Shown here: positions 45,634 through 54,767 of the stretch, in pieces
Layout of the letters: each line of letters opens with the position of its first letter
How positions within the stretch are numbered: the stretch's first letter is position 1
Assembly: GCF_025639805.1 (NCBI RefSeq)
Contig: NZ_CP106735.1
Coordinates: 372,001-436,000 of the forward strand
DNA length: 64,000 nt
DNA from: Reichenbachiella carrageenanivorans
GTDB lineage: Bacteria > Bacteroidota > Bacteroidia > Cytophagales > Cyclobacteriaceae
Direction of reading: 5' to 3'
The notes under the pieces: generated by a model
Databases searched by the model: none
Told to the model about the DNA's origin: nothing
What the model saw: the letters and a program-made list of their open reading frames with translations, nothing else
Position numbers and translations under genes: made by a program

Positions 45634-45772
45634 TGGCAAATGAGATAAACCCTAGATCAACAATATCCTGCCTGAAATCAGGGTCTAACAATAAATATTC
45701 GCGTGTATTCCAAATTCCCTAACAACTCCTATTTGATACTAAGAGTCAGAAATTGAAAAATCTAACACCCTA
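45634..45772 (-). pseudogene. Remnant of a second FecR N-terminus
   Basis: Aligned by eye to 40275-40412, the start of the live FecR gene, with most bases matching: for example GATACTAAGAGTCAGAAAT is exact in both, as is ATCAGGGTCTAA. The minus-strand translation gives SIK, a stop, ELLGNLE, then after a shift DPDFRQDIVDLGF, against SIKEELLKNLE and DPDFRQRIVDLGF in the live gene. Stop and frameshift make it non-functional. Only about 140 nt survive. Confidence 0.8.
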
Positions 45773-45831
45773 CATCCATATCGTTCTGAACATTTCTCTA
45801 AAGTTTTATGCCTTTCTGAATGAGATTTGCT

Positions 45832-45933
45832 ATGTACAGGCGTACAATTCGCCTTTATGAAATGGGGAAACATGTCACGATCACTCAATTGGCAAAAGAA
45901 TTGGAGCTATTTTCTGCTAGCCAGTTTTCTTAA
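45832..45933 (+). pseudogene. Short helix-turn-helix-like scrap, possibly transposase
   Basis: A 33-codon frame whose RRTIRLYEMGKHVTITQLAK segment resembles the N-terminal HTH of transposases such as IS21-type IstA (IRLYxxGxxxxxIAxxLGxS). It stops abruptly and has no catalytic part. Family assignment is weak. Confidence 0.3.
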
Positions 45934-45967
45934 AGAAAACCCAACAAAACGGCATACAAAACATCTA

Positions 45968-46043
45968 AATTGATTTGCTAAATGTTTTATCTTTTGATAA
46001 TAAACCTCTGAAAAAAATATTTGAATAGTCTCCTACGGACTAC
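45968..46043 (+). repeat. Repeat element copy 2 (shared with 19529-19604)
   Basis: It carries TTGATTTGCTAAATGTTTTA, then a hairpin with loop CCTAC (46026-46042) and a terminator, in the same order as the copy at 19.5 kb. The spacer between is not conserved. Confidence 0.5.
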
Positions 46044-46044
46044 A

Positions 46045-46073
46045 AAAAAGGAAGCTCAAAAGGCTTCCTTTTT
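46045..46073. terminator. Bidirectional terminator downstream of the MFS gene
   Basis: An 11-bp stem of AAAAAGGAAGC and GCTTCCTTTTT with a 7-nt loop. It lies about 105 nt past the MFS stop and would end PUL B transcription on minus; the T-run also suits plus. Confidence 0.8.
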
Positions 46074-46177
46074 GTGTACACCCATCCGTATCATGAATCA
46101 ATGAAAATGGGGATCAGTCTGTAAAGTTGGGGGCATTCCGTATTTCAGGTTTCAATGGGGCACCTGACTTAAATAAA

Positions 46178-47512
46178 TCATTGATCTGACAGCTGAGCTT
46201 CTAATTCTTCCAAAGTTTTTCCTTTCGTTTCTGGCATGTAAAACAAAGCGAATATCAACTGCAACACCATCATAAAAGCAAAAAATGCAAATATGGGCCA
46301 TGGGCTTACCTTGAAATAATCGATGACTACGGGCCCCAATAATGTGATGAGCGCGGCAAATACCCAGTGTGTACCTGTACCGAATGCCTGTCCATAGGCT
46401 CTTATGTTGTTAGGGAATATTTCTGCGATAAACACCCAAATCACAGCACCCTGACCGATGGCATGAGAGGCTATGAATACCAAAATAGAACATAACAACA
46501 CCACCGACCCCAACTCGAAATAAAATGAAATGGCGATCATGCATAGACTAGCTATATAACCTATGGATCCTAGTACGATGAGTTGCTTTCTCCCGGCTTT
46601 ATCTATCAACACCATACCGAGCATGGTGAAGACCAGATTGATGCCCCCGATCGCTATGGAGTTATAAAGAGATTCTCGAGATGCCAAGCCTGCGATTTCT
46701 AAAATTTCTGGCGCATAGTAAAGCACGAAATTGATACCCGACAGCTGATTGAAAAATGCGATCAAAAAGGCAAGAATCAGCGGTGTCTTGTATTTCATCA
46801 AGAAGGACTTCTTCACTTCACTTTCAGGCTCAGGGGTATTGATTTGCTCGATTTCCTCGTCAATATTAGTAACACCAATCTTGGTGAATACTTCTCTAGC
46901 CGCTTTCAAATCCTTTTTCACCAAAACTAACCATCTTGGACTTTTGGGTATAGAAAATACAAATACGGCATAAATAGCCGCTGGAATAGCCTCCACGCCA
47001 AGCATCCATCTCCAATCATTTGCTCCATCAAAGCCTTTCAATAGGTAATTGGAAATAAAAGCTACCAAAATCCCAAGCACTAAATTGAACTGGTATAGCG
47101 CTACCAATTTACCCCTATTTTGCGCAGTAGAAATTTCAGAAATATAGGTGGGTGCGGCTACCGTAGAGGCTCCTACTCCTAGCCCTCCGATAAACCTAAA
47201 GAATGAAAAGCTATAAGGATCTGGTGCCAATCCTGACCCTAGAGCCGAAACAAAATAGAGAACACCAACCCATATTAAGGTGTTTTTTCTGCCGATGGAT
47301 TGACAAGGAATCCCTCCCATCAAAGAACCGACAACAGTCCCCCAAAGCGCCATGGACATGATGAAAGTACCATGAAACCAAGGTGTGGTATTCCATGCCT
47401 CTTTTATTGGGAGATTAGCTCCCGATATTACCACTGTGTCGAACCCAAAAAGGAATCCGGCCATCGCTACGACGATGGAATAATAAAGTATATTTTTTTG
47501 CATCTTGATCAT
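46178..47512 (-). CDS. Sugar-porter family MFS transporter
   Basis: A 444-aa inner-membrane protein with twelve predicted helices and sugar-porter signatures: GFLFGFDTVVISGA (helix 1), GRKNTLIWVG (loop 2-3), RFIGGLGVGAS...PTYISEIS with NRG, FFNQLSGINFVLYYAPEI (helix 7), DKAGRKQLIVLG (loop 8-9) and the closing PETKGKTLEELE. It resembles XylE/GLUT-type proton symporters and would bring a monosaccharide freed in the periplasm, such as fucose, rhamnose, mannose or xylose, into the cytoplasm. A Met at codon 4 (47503) is an alternative start. It follows the hybrid regulator by 72 nt and is the last gene of PUL B. Which sugar it carries cannot be told. Confidence 0.9.
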   Translation of the reverse strand: MIKMQKNILYYSIVVAMAGFLFGFDTVVISGANLPIKEAWNTTPWFHGTFIMSMALWGTVVGSLMGGIPCQSIGRKNTLIWVGVLYFVSALGSGLAPDPYSFSFFRFIGGLGVGASTVAAPTYISEISTAQNRGKLVALYQFNLVLGILVAFISNYLLKGFDGANDWRWMLGVEAIPAAIYAVFVFSIPKSPRWLVLVKKDLKAAREVFTKIGVTNIDEEIEQINTPEPESEVKKSFLMKYKTPLILAFLIAFFNQLSGINFVLYYAPEILEIAGLASRESLYNSIAIGGINLVFTMLGMVLIDKAGRKQLIVLGSIGYIASLCMIAISFYFELGSVVLLCSILVFIASHAIGQGAVIWVFIAEIFPNNIRAYGQAFGTGTHWVFAALITLLGPVVIDYFKVSPWPIFAFFAFMMVLQLIFALFYMPETKGKTLEELEAQLSDQ

Positions 47513-47584
47513 TCTATTTATAAAAAATGGACTCTTGTGTATGTAAGTCTGGAATTATAATCTGGCCATCCAGGACTAAATACA

Positions 47585-50500
47585 TTACTTAATTAATTCG
47601 CTCGGGGAATAGCCAAATTGCTTTTTAAATCGCCGACTAAAGTAAAGAGGGTCATTAAACCCAACCGTATTGGCTACTTCGGATACATTATAGTTTTTAC
47701 TTTTCAATAGGAATGCCGCTTTTTTCAACCGTATGGTTCTAATGAATTCATTGGGAGACATGTCTGTGAGTTCGGTGATTTTCCTGTACAACTTGGATGA
47801 ACTAAGTGCTAATTCCGAGCATAAAAAGGCAGGGGTCAAATTGGCATCCCCCAGATTTGCTTCTATGATTTCTTTTATTTTTGAGATCAGATCGATATCT
47901 AGCTGTGAATGTGCCAGACTGATCACATCACTTTCTGTTTCATCAGAAAACTGCTGTTTGAGATCAAGACGAATTTTAATGATATTATCTATTCTTGATT
48001 TCAACAAGGAAGGGTCAAAGGGTTTCACTAAATAACCATCCACTCCGATTTTATACCCTTTTATTTTATTCTCATTTTCACCTAAAGCCGTAAGCAAAAC
48101 CACAGCTGTATGACTGATTTTCTCGTCGCTTTTTAGTGCCTCTACAAATTCAAACCCATCCATCACAGGCATCATGACATCTACCACACAGATCACTGGT
48201 TTCACTTTGCGACATAGCTCTAAGCCCTCTTTTCCATTTTCGGCACCATATACTTTATAGTGCCCCGAAAGAAACTCCATGACATAATTTCGAAGTTCGG
48301 CATTGTCATCTATGACCAGCACCGTTGACTTCACATCTGTGTTGGATTTAGGAGCAATTTCTGTACCCCGTGCGTTTAATGTCTTGGTGACCGTTAAACT
48401 AACTGCTTCCTGCTTTTCGACGATAAAACTTGAAATCTCCTCGGTACCGAATGCATCTTTTGAGATGGGCAACTCTACCATAAATATGCTACCAGAATTA
48501 GTTGTACTCCTTACCGATATATGGCCTTTATGAATATCTACTAGCGACTTTACCAGCGACAAGCCAATGCCTGTCCCCGTTGTGCTTTCCTTACTGTTGT
48601 TGGCTTGGTAAAACCTAGAAAATATTTTTTCCTGGCTCTCTTCAGGTATACCAATACCATCATCGCTTACTTCAATTAGCAGTGTTTTAGAGTCATTTTC
48701 TTTTACACCTACAAACAAATCCACATGACCATGGCTGCTAGTGAACTTTAGCGCATTAGAAAGTAAATTGTACAATATTTTGTTGTACTTATCTACATCG
48801 ATCCAGCAGATGATCGATTCGTCTTCGACATTAAAATTGAAGTTTATATTTTTTGACTGAGCCAGTTCTATGAATGAATAAAAAATATCATTGGTGTTTG
48901 GCAAGATGTCTACTTGTGAAACCTTCAACTTGATCTCTCCTGCTTCGGCTCTTCTGAAATCAAGAATTTGATTGACCAACCTCAACAACCTATTGGTACT
49001 GTGACTGATGAGACTGGCTTTGTTTTTGGTGAAATCATTGCTGTTTTCGTGTTCCAAAATTTGCTTTACTGGCCCTAGTATAAGCGATAGCGGTGTCCTT
49101 AGTTCATGAGAAATATTAGTGAAGAACCTGAGCTTTTCATTGTTGAGTTTTTCGTCACGCTCTCTTTGGACTTTTTCCGTAAGCAACTCTTGCTTGAGCC
49201 TGATTCTTTCTTTGACTTGCCTTCTAGCGAAATAAACGATTAAGCCCAAGAGAACAAATATCAATGCAATCCCTTTGTTGCTTGCCCAAAAAGGTGGCAA
49301 TATCTTGATATTGTAGGAAGAGACTTCACTCCATTTGCCATCGCTATTTCTGGAGCGAATTTTAAACTTATAATTGCCAGAAAGTAAATTGGTATACTGA
49401 ACCGTTCTTGAGTTGCTGCCAGTTTCTATCCAACCGCGATCGAATCCCTCTAGCATATATTCGAATGTATTGAGTCGCTGATTGGTAAATGATACATTTG
49501 AGAATTGAATAGAGAAGTTTCGATTATTATAGTTTAAGCTTACGTTCCTAGAGTAGTTGAGATCTTTTAAAAGAGGAACTTGCCCGTTTAGTTCCAGCCC
49601 TGGCAAAACCAGTTTATTATTTACTTTAAATTCGGTTATTATGGGCTTAGAAGACCATTCATTCTCCTTGATGCTCAAAGGGGAGAAATAAATCACGCCA
49701 TTTTTCCCTCCTAAATAAATCTTTGAATTATTGAAATTGTAAAACCCACTGGAACTAAATATATCTAACCGGTTTCCACTATTGACGTGGTAGATATTGG
49801 CCAGCTTATTTTCAACATCATATCTGGAAATATTATTGTTGTTCATGTTGAGCCACAAATAACCATTAGCGTCTTCCACAATATCTGTTACCCATTTACC
49901 ATTCAATTCCTTGGGTTCTGACACGGGATTAAACACCCCTACTTCTGGATCAAAAACACCCAAACCCTCTCTAGTGGCAGCCCAAACTAATCCACGGGAA
50001 TCAACGATAATATCACTCACATTGTCATGAGGAAGACCTGTGTTTGATTGGATATTTTCGTTAAAATGAGAAGACTCCCTTGAATCTAAATTATACCTGA
50101 CCACACCCGTTTCGGTGGCAAACCATAGGTTTTTACCCTCATCAATCGTCACCTTCTTGACATCTATACCAGGAAGTAAATGTACTGAAGACTTAAAGGT
50201 GTGCTTGTCGAGTAGCAAAGCCCCTTCTCCAAAAGTGCAAACCACCAGTTGATCTTCTAGTTCTAGAAAACTAAAAACTGGTGAGTTTTTAAATCCTACA
50301 TCTAATATTTTTGATCGCTTTTGGAGATGATTATAAGCTAGTATTTTCCCATTCCAAAGACCACAATAAAAGTTGACCCCGTCGTAAGAATAAATACTGG
50401 CTATATCATAGTTTTCATTGAATAAAGGCACAAAATCCCCATGATCTGAAATAAAAAGTCCGTTGTGTCTGGTAGCTACGATGATTTCATTTTTACTGGT

Positions 50501-51622
50501 CTTTGAAAACCCTCTAATTCTAGGTGCTTGATTGTCTATATACTTGGATATGTCTTTATTGATTTTAAATTGATTTTCGTAGGGGTCATACTTATCTAGC
50601 CCCTCTTCCGTCCCGATCCACAAGACGCCCGACGGATCAAAATAAAGCGCCGAGATCAAATTGTCTACCAAAGATTTGTCTTCAGACAATATCGAATAAT
50701 ACCATTGAAAATCTCCCTTGGATATACCTTCCAGGTTATCACAAACTAACAAACCACCGAGCGTACCCACCCAATATTTACCATCGGGAGCTTGTGCCAC
50801 ACAAGAAAAATAGGGTCCCAACTTGTCCCTTACTTCATTATCCGAAATATATAAATTCACGAAATCATTGTGAACTTTATCATGTTTATAAAGACCTTCT
50901 CGTGTCCCTGCAAAAACATCCCCTTTATCATCCTCATATACAAAATATAAATAAGGGTTTGTTGCGGTGGATCCTGGTATCGACAAGGTGAAGTATTCGA
51001 TTTCTGAGATGATTCCTGTGCTTCCAAGTCTGATTTTAGCTACTCCGCCCGTTTCATATGCTCCTACCCAAATGTTTCCTTTTGAATCTTCATAAATCGC
51101 CTTGACGTAGTTAAACCCTTCTAGCGGAACTTTGGTAAACGTATTTTTATCAGGCTCAAACAAATAAAGACCAGCATCCTTGGTGCCTACCCAGACACGA
51201 TTAAATTTATCCAGATAGACTGATCTTATTTCCTCGTCTGGTAAGCTATTAGGGTCTTTACTATCTGAAAGGTAAGTGGTGAATACATGCGTATCGATTT
51301 GTAAATGAGATAAGCCTTCGCGCGTTCCTATCCACAAACTGTTTGCTGTACTATCTAGCGATAAGGCCGTAATGTCATCGTCGTGTATGGTATTATTTCC
51401 TTGATCATAACTCAAGTAGTTTTGAAATTGGAATCCATCAAAACGGTTGAGTCCATGAAAAGTGCCCAACCAGAGAAAGCCTTGGTTGTCTTGAACAATA
51501 TGTCTGATAGAATTATGAGATAGTCCATCCTTATCATTGTAGTGCTCAAATTTTATACTCTGAGACTCAGCGTACAAAAATGAAACGGTCAATAAAATGG
51601 ATATGACTAAATGTTTTTTCAT
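47585..51622 (-). CDS. Hybrid two-component system regulator (HTCS)
   Basis: A 1345-aa one-protein two-component system. The signal peptide leads to a periplasmic sensor of about 14 propeller-type repeats (DNQGFLWLGTFHGLNRFD, SVLWIGTEEGLDKYDP and similar) and a Y_Y_Y domain (about 690-770). A membrane helix (about 780-805) follows. The cytoplasmic part has HisKA with NISHELRTPLSL (His839), HATPase_c (NALKF, DDGIGIPEE, TGTGIGLSLV), a receiver domain with VVDVMMPVMDG (Asp1148) and a C-terminal AraC-type HTH (about 1240-1345; VANTVGFNDPLYFSRRFKKQFGYSP). The sensor binds an oligosaccharide and the HTH activates the PUL, presumably the SusC/SusD genes of PUL B. All catalytic residues are present. 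Confidence 0.96.
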   Translation of the reverse strand: MKKHLVISILLTVSFLYAESQSIKFEHYNDKDGLSHNSIRHIVQDNQGFLWLGTFHGLNRFDGFQFQNYLSYDQGNNTIHDDDITALSLDSTANSLWIGTREGLSHLQIDTHVFTTYLSDSKDPNSLPDEEIRSVYLDKFNRVWVGTKDAGLYLFEPDKNTFTKVPLEGFNYVKAIYEDSKGNIWVGAYETGGVAKIRLGSTGIISEIEYFTLSIPGSTATNPYLYFVYEDDKGDVFAGTREGLYKHDKVHNDFVNLYISDNEVRDKLGPYFSCVAQAPDGKYWVGTLGGLLVCDNLEGISKGDFQWYYSILSEDKSLVDNLISALYFDPSGVLWIGTEEGLDKYDPYENQFKINKDISKYIDNQAPRIRGFSKTSKNEIIVATRHNGLFISDHGDFVPLFNENYDIASIYSYDGVNFYCGLWNGKILAYNHLQKRSKILDVGFKNSPVFSFLELEDQLVVCTFGEGALLLDKHTFKSSVHLLPGIDVKKVTIDEGKNLWFATETGVVRYNLDSRESSHFNENIQSNTGLPHDNVSDIIVDSRGLVWAATREGLGVFDPEVGVFNPVSEPKELNGKWVTDIVEDANGYLWLNMNNNNISRYDVENKLANIYHVNSGNRLDIFSSSGFYNFNNSKIYLGGKNGVIYFSPLSIKENEWSSKPIITEFKVNNKLVLPGLELNGQVPLLKDLNYSRNVSLNYNNRNFSIQFSNVSFTNQRLNTFEYMLEGFDRGWIETGSNSRTVQYTNLLSGNYKFKIRSRNSDGKWSEVSSYNIKILPPFWASNKGIALIFVLLGLIVYFARRQVKERIRLKQELLTEKVQRERDEKLNNEKLRFFTNISHELRTPLSLILGPVKQILEHENSNDFTKNKASLISHSTNRLLRLVNQILDFRRAEAGEIKLKVSQVDILPNTNDIFYSFIELAQSKNINFNFNVEDESIICWIDVDKYNKILYNLLSNALKFTSSHGHVDLFVGVKENDSKTLLIEVSDDGIGIPEESQEKIFSRFYQANNSKESTTGTGIGLSLVKSLVDIHKGHISVRSTTNSGSIFMVELPISKDAFGTEEISSFIVEKQEAVSLTVTKTLNARGTEIAPKSNTDVKSTVLVIDDNAELRNYVMEFLSGHYKVYGAENGKEGLELCRKVKPVICVVDVMMPVMDGFEFVEALKSDEKISHTAVVLLTALGENENKIKGYKIGVDGYLVKPFDPSLLKSRIDNIIKIRLDLKQQFSDETESDVISLAHSQLDIDLISKIKEIIEANLGDANLTPAFLCSELALSSSKLYRKITELTDMSPNEFIRTIRLKKAAFLLKSKNYNVSEVANTVGFNDPLYFSRRFKKQFGYSPSELIK

Positions 51623-51733
51623 CTACATGCTTTCTTTAAACCCAGTAATCTAGCGGTTTCTTTATGGTATCGGAAATGGCTCAAGATGCCGATATACGCT
51701 TTACACATAAATTTAGTCTTCATTCAATTTAGA

Positions 51734-53053
51734 TTATTTTTCCTCGTCCACAAACTCCACATTTGTCAGCTTCACCACTATAGGATTTGGCCAGATTTTG
51801 TTGTTATACACCCGCTGTGCTCTAGTAATCGACAATTGTAAATTGCCGTTTTCCTGGACTGTAAATTTTGACTTAGGATTGTTTTTTGGCGAATACTCTA
51901 CCACTAAATCATTTTGCCCCAACACAGATATTTCAGTCTTCTTTGTCGGTTTTATACTTTCAGTAAAAAACAATCGTCTCTTTCCTTTGAACCATTCGGG
52001 TTGGTTGGTGATAAATACATAAGCGGTGTTTTCATCTTTGGCTTTGGTAAACCACAGATCACCTTCTCTGATTACACTTGGCACTGTTCTTACATTCTTT
52101 ACAGCTTCGTTATTGATAAACATCCAAAGTGCCATTTCGCGTAAGCGCTCTTCTTGTTCGATGGGAATTTCTCCGTTGGGTTTAGGTCCTACGTTCATTA
52201 AAAAATTGCCTCCCTTGGCTCGTATTTCTATTAGTTTGTTGATTAATTCACCACCGTCTTTGTACTCCTCATTGGTAGGTTTGTATGCCCACTGCGTCCC
52301 CATGGTCATGCAGGTCTCCCATGGCCCAGGCATGGGCGCATCAGGAATTTTTTGCTCTGGCGTATTCATTTCCCCTCTGGTGATTACAATATCTGGATAC
52401 TTTTCATGGACATATTGTACAAGGTTGCCATTAGAAAAGGCATCAAAAAATGCGATATCGATTTTGCCATAATTGGTGAATAGTTCATCCACCTGATCTT
52501 TGGCATATTCAAATAATTCTTCATTTTTTGTCACCTGAGTCATCGGCCCTTTCCTTGAGATCAGATGCCCCTGTTTGTATATAAAACTAAAATCTTCTGG
52601 AGAGAAATACAGCCCCACTTTCAGCCCATGTTTCCTTAAAGACTTCACCAACATGCCCGTGATGTCTTTGCCGTAAGGCGTATTCATGATGTTGAAATCT
52701 GTGGTTTCTGTATCCCACATACAAAACCCGTTATGATGCTTGGCGGTGAACACCACATACTCTGCGCCAGTAAGTTTAAACAACCTGGCCCATTCGTCTG
52801 GGTCAAATTTGTTGGGATAAAAAGTTTTTGGCAGGTCGTTCATGTAGCGCTGTACATAATCGTCCGAAGCCCCCACCATAGAATGACTGATCACACTACC
52901 TAGCTGCGAATCCACACTCCAATGAACAAATATCCCAAAACCCATGTCCATAAACTGTTCGTTTAATTCTGGCTTATTTTTTAGTTGACTAAAAACTGAG
53001 ATGCTTATGAAGCTCAGTAATACTGCTAATAGGTATTTTTTGTATTCGATCAT
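51734..53053 (-). CDS. GH29 alpha-L-fucosidase (PUL B)
   Basis: A 439-aa exported enzyme (signal peptide 1-23). Motifs follow GH29: FGIFVHWSVDSQLG (39-52, the HWG region with Ser for Gly), VFTAKHHNGFCMWDT (101-115) and DIAFFDAFSNG, where Asp204 is the expected nucleophile, though the usual Trp two residues before it is Phe. NFLMNVGPKPNGEIP follows. It is shorter than the PUL A lipoprotein GH29. It starts 2 nt after the stop of the unknown 558-aa protein, so translation is probably coupled. Linkage specificity is unknown. Periplasmic location is inferred from the signal peptide and lack of lipobox. Confidence 0.88.
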   Translation of the reverse strand: MIEYKKYLLAVLLSFISISVFSQLKNKPELNEQFMDMGFGIFVHWSVDSQLGSVISHSMVGASDDYVQRYMNDLPKTFYPNKFDPDEWARLFKLTGAEYVVFTAKHHNGFCMWDTETTDFNIMNTPYGKDITGMLVKSLRKHGLKVGLYFSPEDFSFIYKQGHLISRKGPMTQVTKNEELFEYAKDQVDELFTNYGKIDIAFFDAFSNGNLVQYVHEKYPDIVITRGEMNTPEQKIPDAPMPGPWETCMTMGTQWAYKPTNEEYKDGGELINKLIEIRAKGGNFLMNVGPKPNGEIPIEQEERLREMALWMFINNEAVKNVRTVPSVIREGDLWFTKAKDENTAYVFITNQPEWFKGKRRLFFTESIKPTKKTEISVLGQNDLVVEYSPKNNPKSKFTVQENGNLQLSITRAQRVYNNKIWPNPIVVKLTNVEFVDEEK

Positions 53054-53055
53054 AT

Positions 53056-54732
53056 TTAATCCACGTTATTAAACTTCCCTTCTATCAATGGCCAGGAATC
53101 AAAATCTCTATCCAGAGATTGTCCATCCTCAGACTTCATCACCCATTGATTTTTTTCGGCTTTTACGTCGTACTTCAGCCATGAGCCGTCAGGAAATTTG
53201 AATTGACCAGCTAACAGCTCAGCATTAGGATTGCTTTTCAAAACTTCTTCGAAAATAACAGAAGGGTCTACATCCTCAAACACGACCAATATGCCAAGGT
53301 CATTTTCGGAGAAAACCACGATCGATATATTATGAGCTCCTGTATAACAAGACCAATTTCCCGATTTGGCTACTGCCTGCATATCCTTGGGAATGGACAC
53401 AGGGCCTGCGGCACAGGCGAATTTTTTATATACGCCAGTATTGTTCCACTGCATAAAATCATCGCCAGGGCCTGAGAGATGAAATACTTCTGAAAGGTGG
53501 TCAGTGCGGTCGTCCAGAAATAGACAAATAGGTCTGGCTACGATTTGTGACTTTTTGCCCCTGTTTACTCCTCCTGCACTTATCATAAAATGCTTTCCTG
53601 CACTGCTGATCTCTGGTGAGCCCTCAGGCCCATGACCCTGGCGTACAAAATACCCCTCCTGCTTCTCGAACAGCATTTCAACAAACCGATCAGACGGACG
53701 GTACGGCATCACAGCTCCCATCAAAGCATGTCGGCCTGCTGCTCCTATATTTTTATCATAATTTTTAATGTCTGAATAGCTCAACCATGATTTGATAAAC
53801 CCGGAATGATAGTCGGTAGTAAGTTCTTGGATGCTGGCCTTTTCGTATCTCCTGCGCATCGGAGGGAAATGCTTCAAATTGAAACTACTCAGGGCATAAC
53901 TCCAGTTGATATAATCAAGCACATCTCGAGCCGTTTTGCTCACTTTTTCAGCGGCGAATGCTTCGAGGTTGAGCAAGGCAGTAATCGTGTATCCTATATA
54001 AGGAATGGAGTTGAACTCGTACAGGCCGTTAGTTTTCATTTCATTCATTAAGGATAAAAGCTTTTCTTCCATGCCATTTTGCACGTTGTCGTAATAGCTG
54101 TCTGAATTTCCGTGCTGTCTGATCCATCTGTTTTTCAAGTATCTCGAACCTTCAGTCATCAGCATGTGGTTTTCGGTTTCGAAGACTAACCCTAGGGTTT
54201 TAGGTGCCGTATAGCTGAATTTACCACCATCCTCAGACAATAAAACATTCAATAGGTGTTTTTTGGTATCTGGGTAAATGACATCAGGTTGGTCTCCAAA
54301 TTTCCAAAATATTGTCGTCAGGATGGTGAGTGGAAAATCATAGTCTCCCTTTGGGTTCATAAACCATGACGAACCGCAATTTCCCCAAACGGTCATTTTT
54401 TGTAAAATTTCATTGACCCCTGACACATTTTGCTTCAGCATCAACCTAGCCAAAAGAATCCGAGTGGTAGCCCCCTTTCTCCATAGCATCTCTTCGGTAA
54501 TTGGCATATCGGCAAAGACCTGGTAGATGCTATCGGCAAATGCAGACTCTTTTTCCCATTCGAGGGTTCTGTGATACGGGACGGCGACATTCCCCGGAGC
54601 CATTTCAAAATCACGGTATTTTATCACACCAAAACTCTGTGATTTAAGCTGCTTATTATTGAATACAATCAATAAAAGCAATATGCCAATTGGCATCACG
54701 AGTAGGTACTTTATTGTTTTTTTAGCTGGCAT
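53056..54732 (-). CDS. PUL-associated protein of unknown function, possible toroid-fold carbohydrate enzyme
   Basis: I do not recognise a family. It has 558 aa with a basic N-terminus and one hydrophobic helix (about 9-25), so it is exported or membrane-anchored. Residues 60-330 are mostly helical with aromatic and His/Glu clusters (FETENHMLMTEGSRYL, about 178-193; YNSI-like and FPPMRRRYEKAS segments). Residues 340-558 are strand-rich (HGPEGSPEISSAGKHFMISAGG, RPICLFLDDRT, GNWSCYTGAHNISIVVF). An alpha/alpha toroid followed by a beta-sandwich is the layout of several polysaccharide lyases and glycosidases, with the ENH and RQGHGPEGS residues as candidate active-site positions. It lies between GH92 and GH29 and is tightly coupled to the latter. 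Enzymatic function is inference. Confidence 0.75.
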   Translation of the reverse strand: MPAKKTIKYLLVMPIGILLLLIVFNNKQLKSQSFGVIKYRDFEMAPGNVAVPYHRTLEWEKESAFADSIYQVFADMPITEEMLWRKGATTRILLARLMLKQNVSGVNEILQKMTVWGNCGSSWFMNPKGDYDFPLTILTTIFWKFGDQPDVIYPDTKKHLLNVLLSEDGGKFSYTAPKTLGLVFETENHMLMTEGSRYLKNRWIRQHGNSDSYYDNVQNGMEEKLLSLMNEMKTNGLYEFNSIPYIGYTITALLNLEAFAAEKVSKTARDVLDYINWSYALSSFNLKHFPPMRRRYEKASIQELTTDYHSGFIKSWLSYSDIKNYDKNIGAAGRHALMGAVMPYRPSDRFVEMLFEKQEGYFVRQGHGPEGSPEISSAGKHFMISAGGVNRGKKSQIVARPICLFLDDRTDHLSEVFHLSGPGDDFMQWNNTGVYKKFACAAGPVSIPKDMQAVAKSGNWSCYTGAHNISIVVFSENDLGILVVFEDVDPSVIFEEVLKSNPNAELLAGQFKFPDGSWLKYDVKAEKNQWVMKSEDGQSLDRDFDSWPLIEGKFNNVD

Positions 54733-54767
54733 AAACCCTATTTAGTAGCTCAGGTTTGAGTGAAGAG

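Larger units (their letters stand above)
45454..46177. other. Scar region between PUL A and PUL B
   Basis: 724 nt without a live gene. It holds a decayed FecR N-terminus (45634-45772, minus), a short helix-turn-helix-like scrap (45832-45933, plus), a repeat element shared with 19529-19604, a terminator (46045-46073), and TCAGTCTGTAAAGTTGGG (about 46113-46130), shared with 18713-18731. The promoter of the GH43 gene should be at its left end. Confidence 0.7.
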
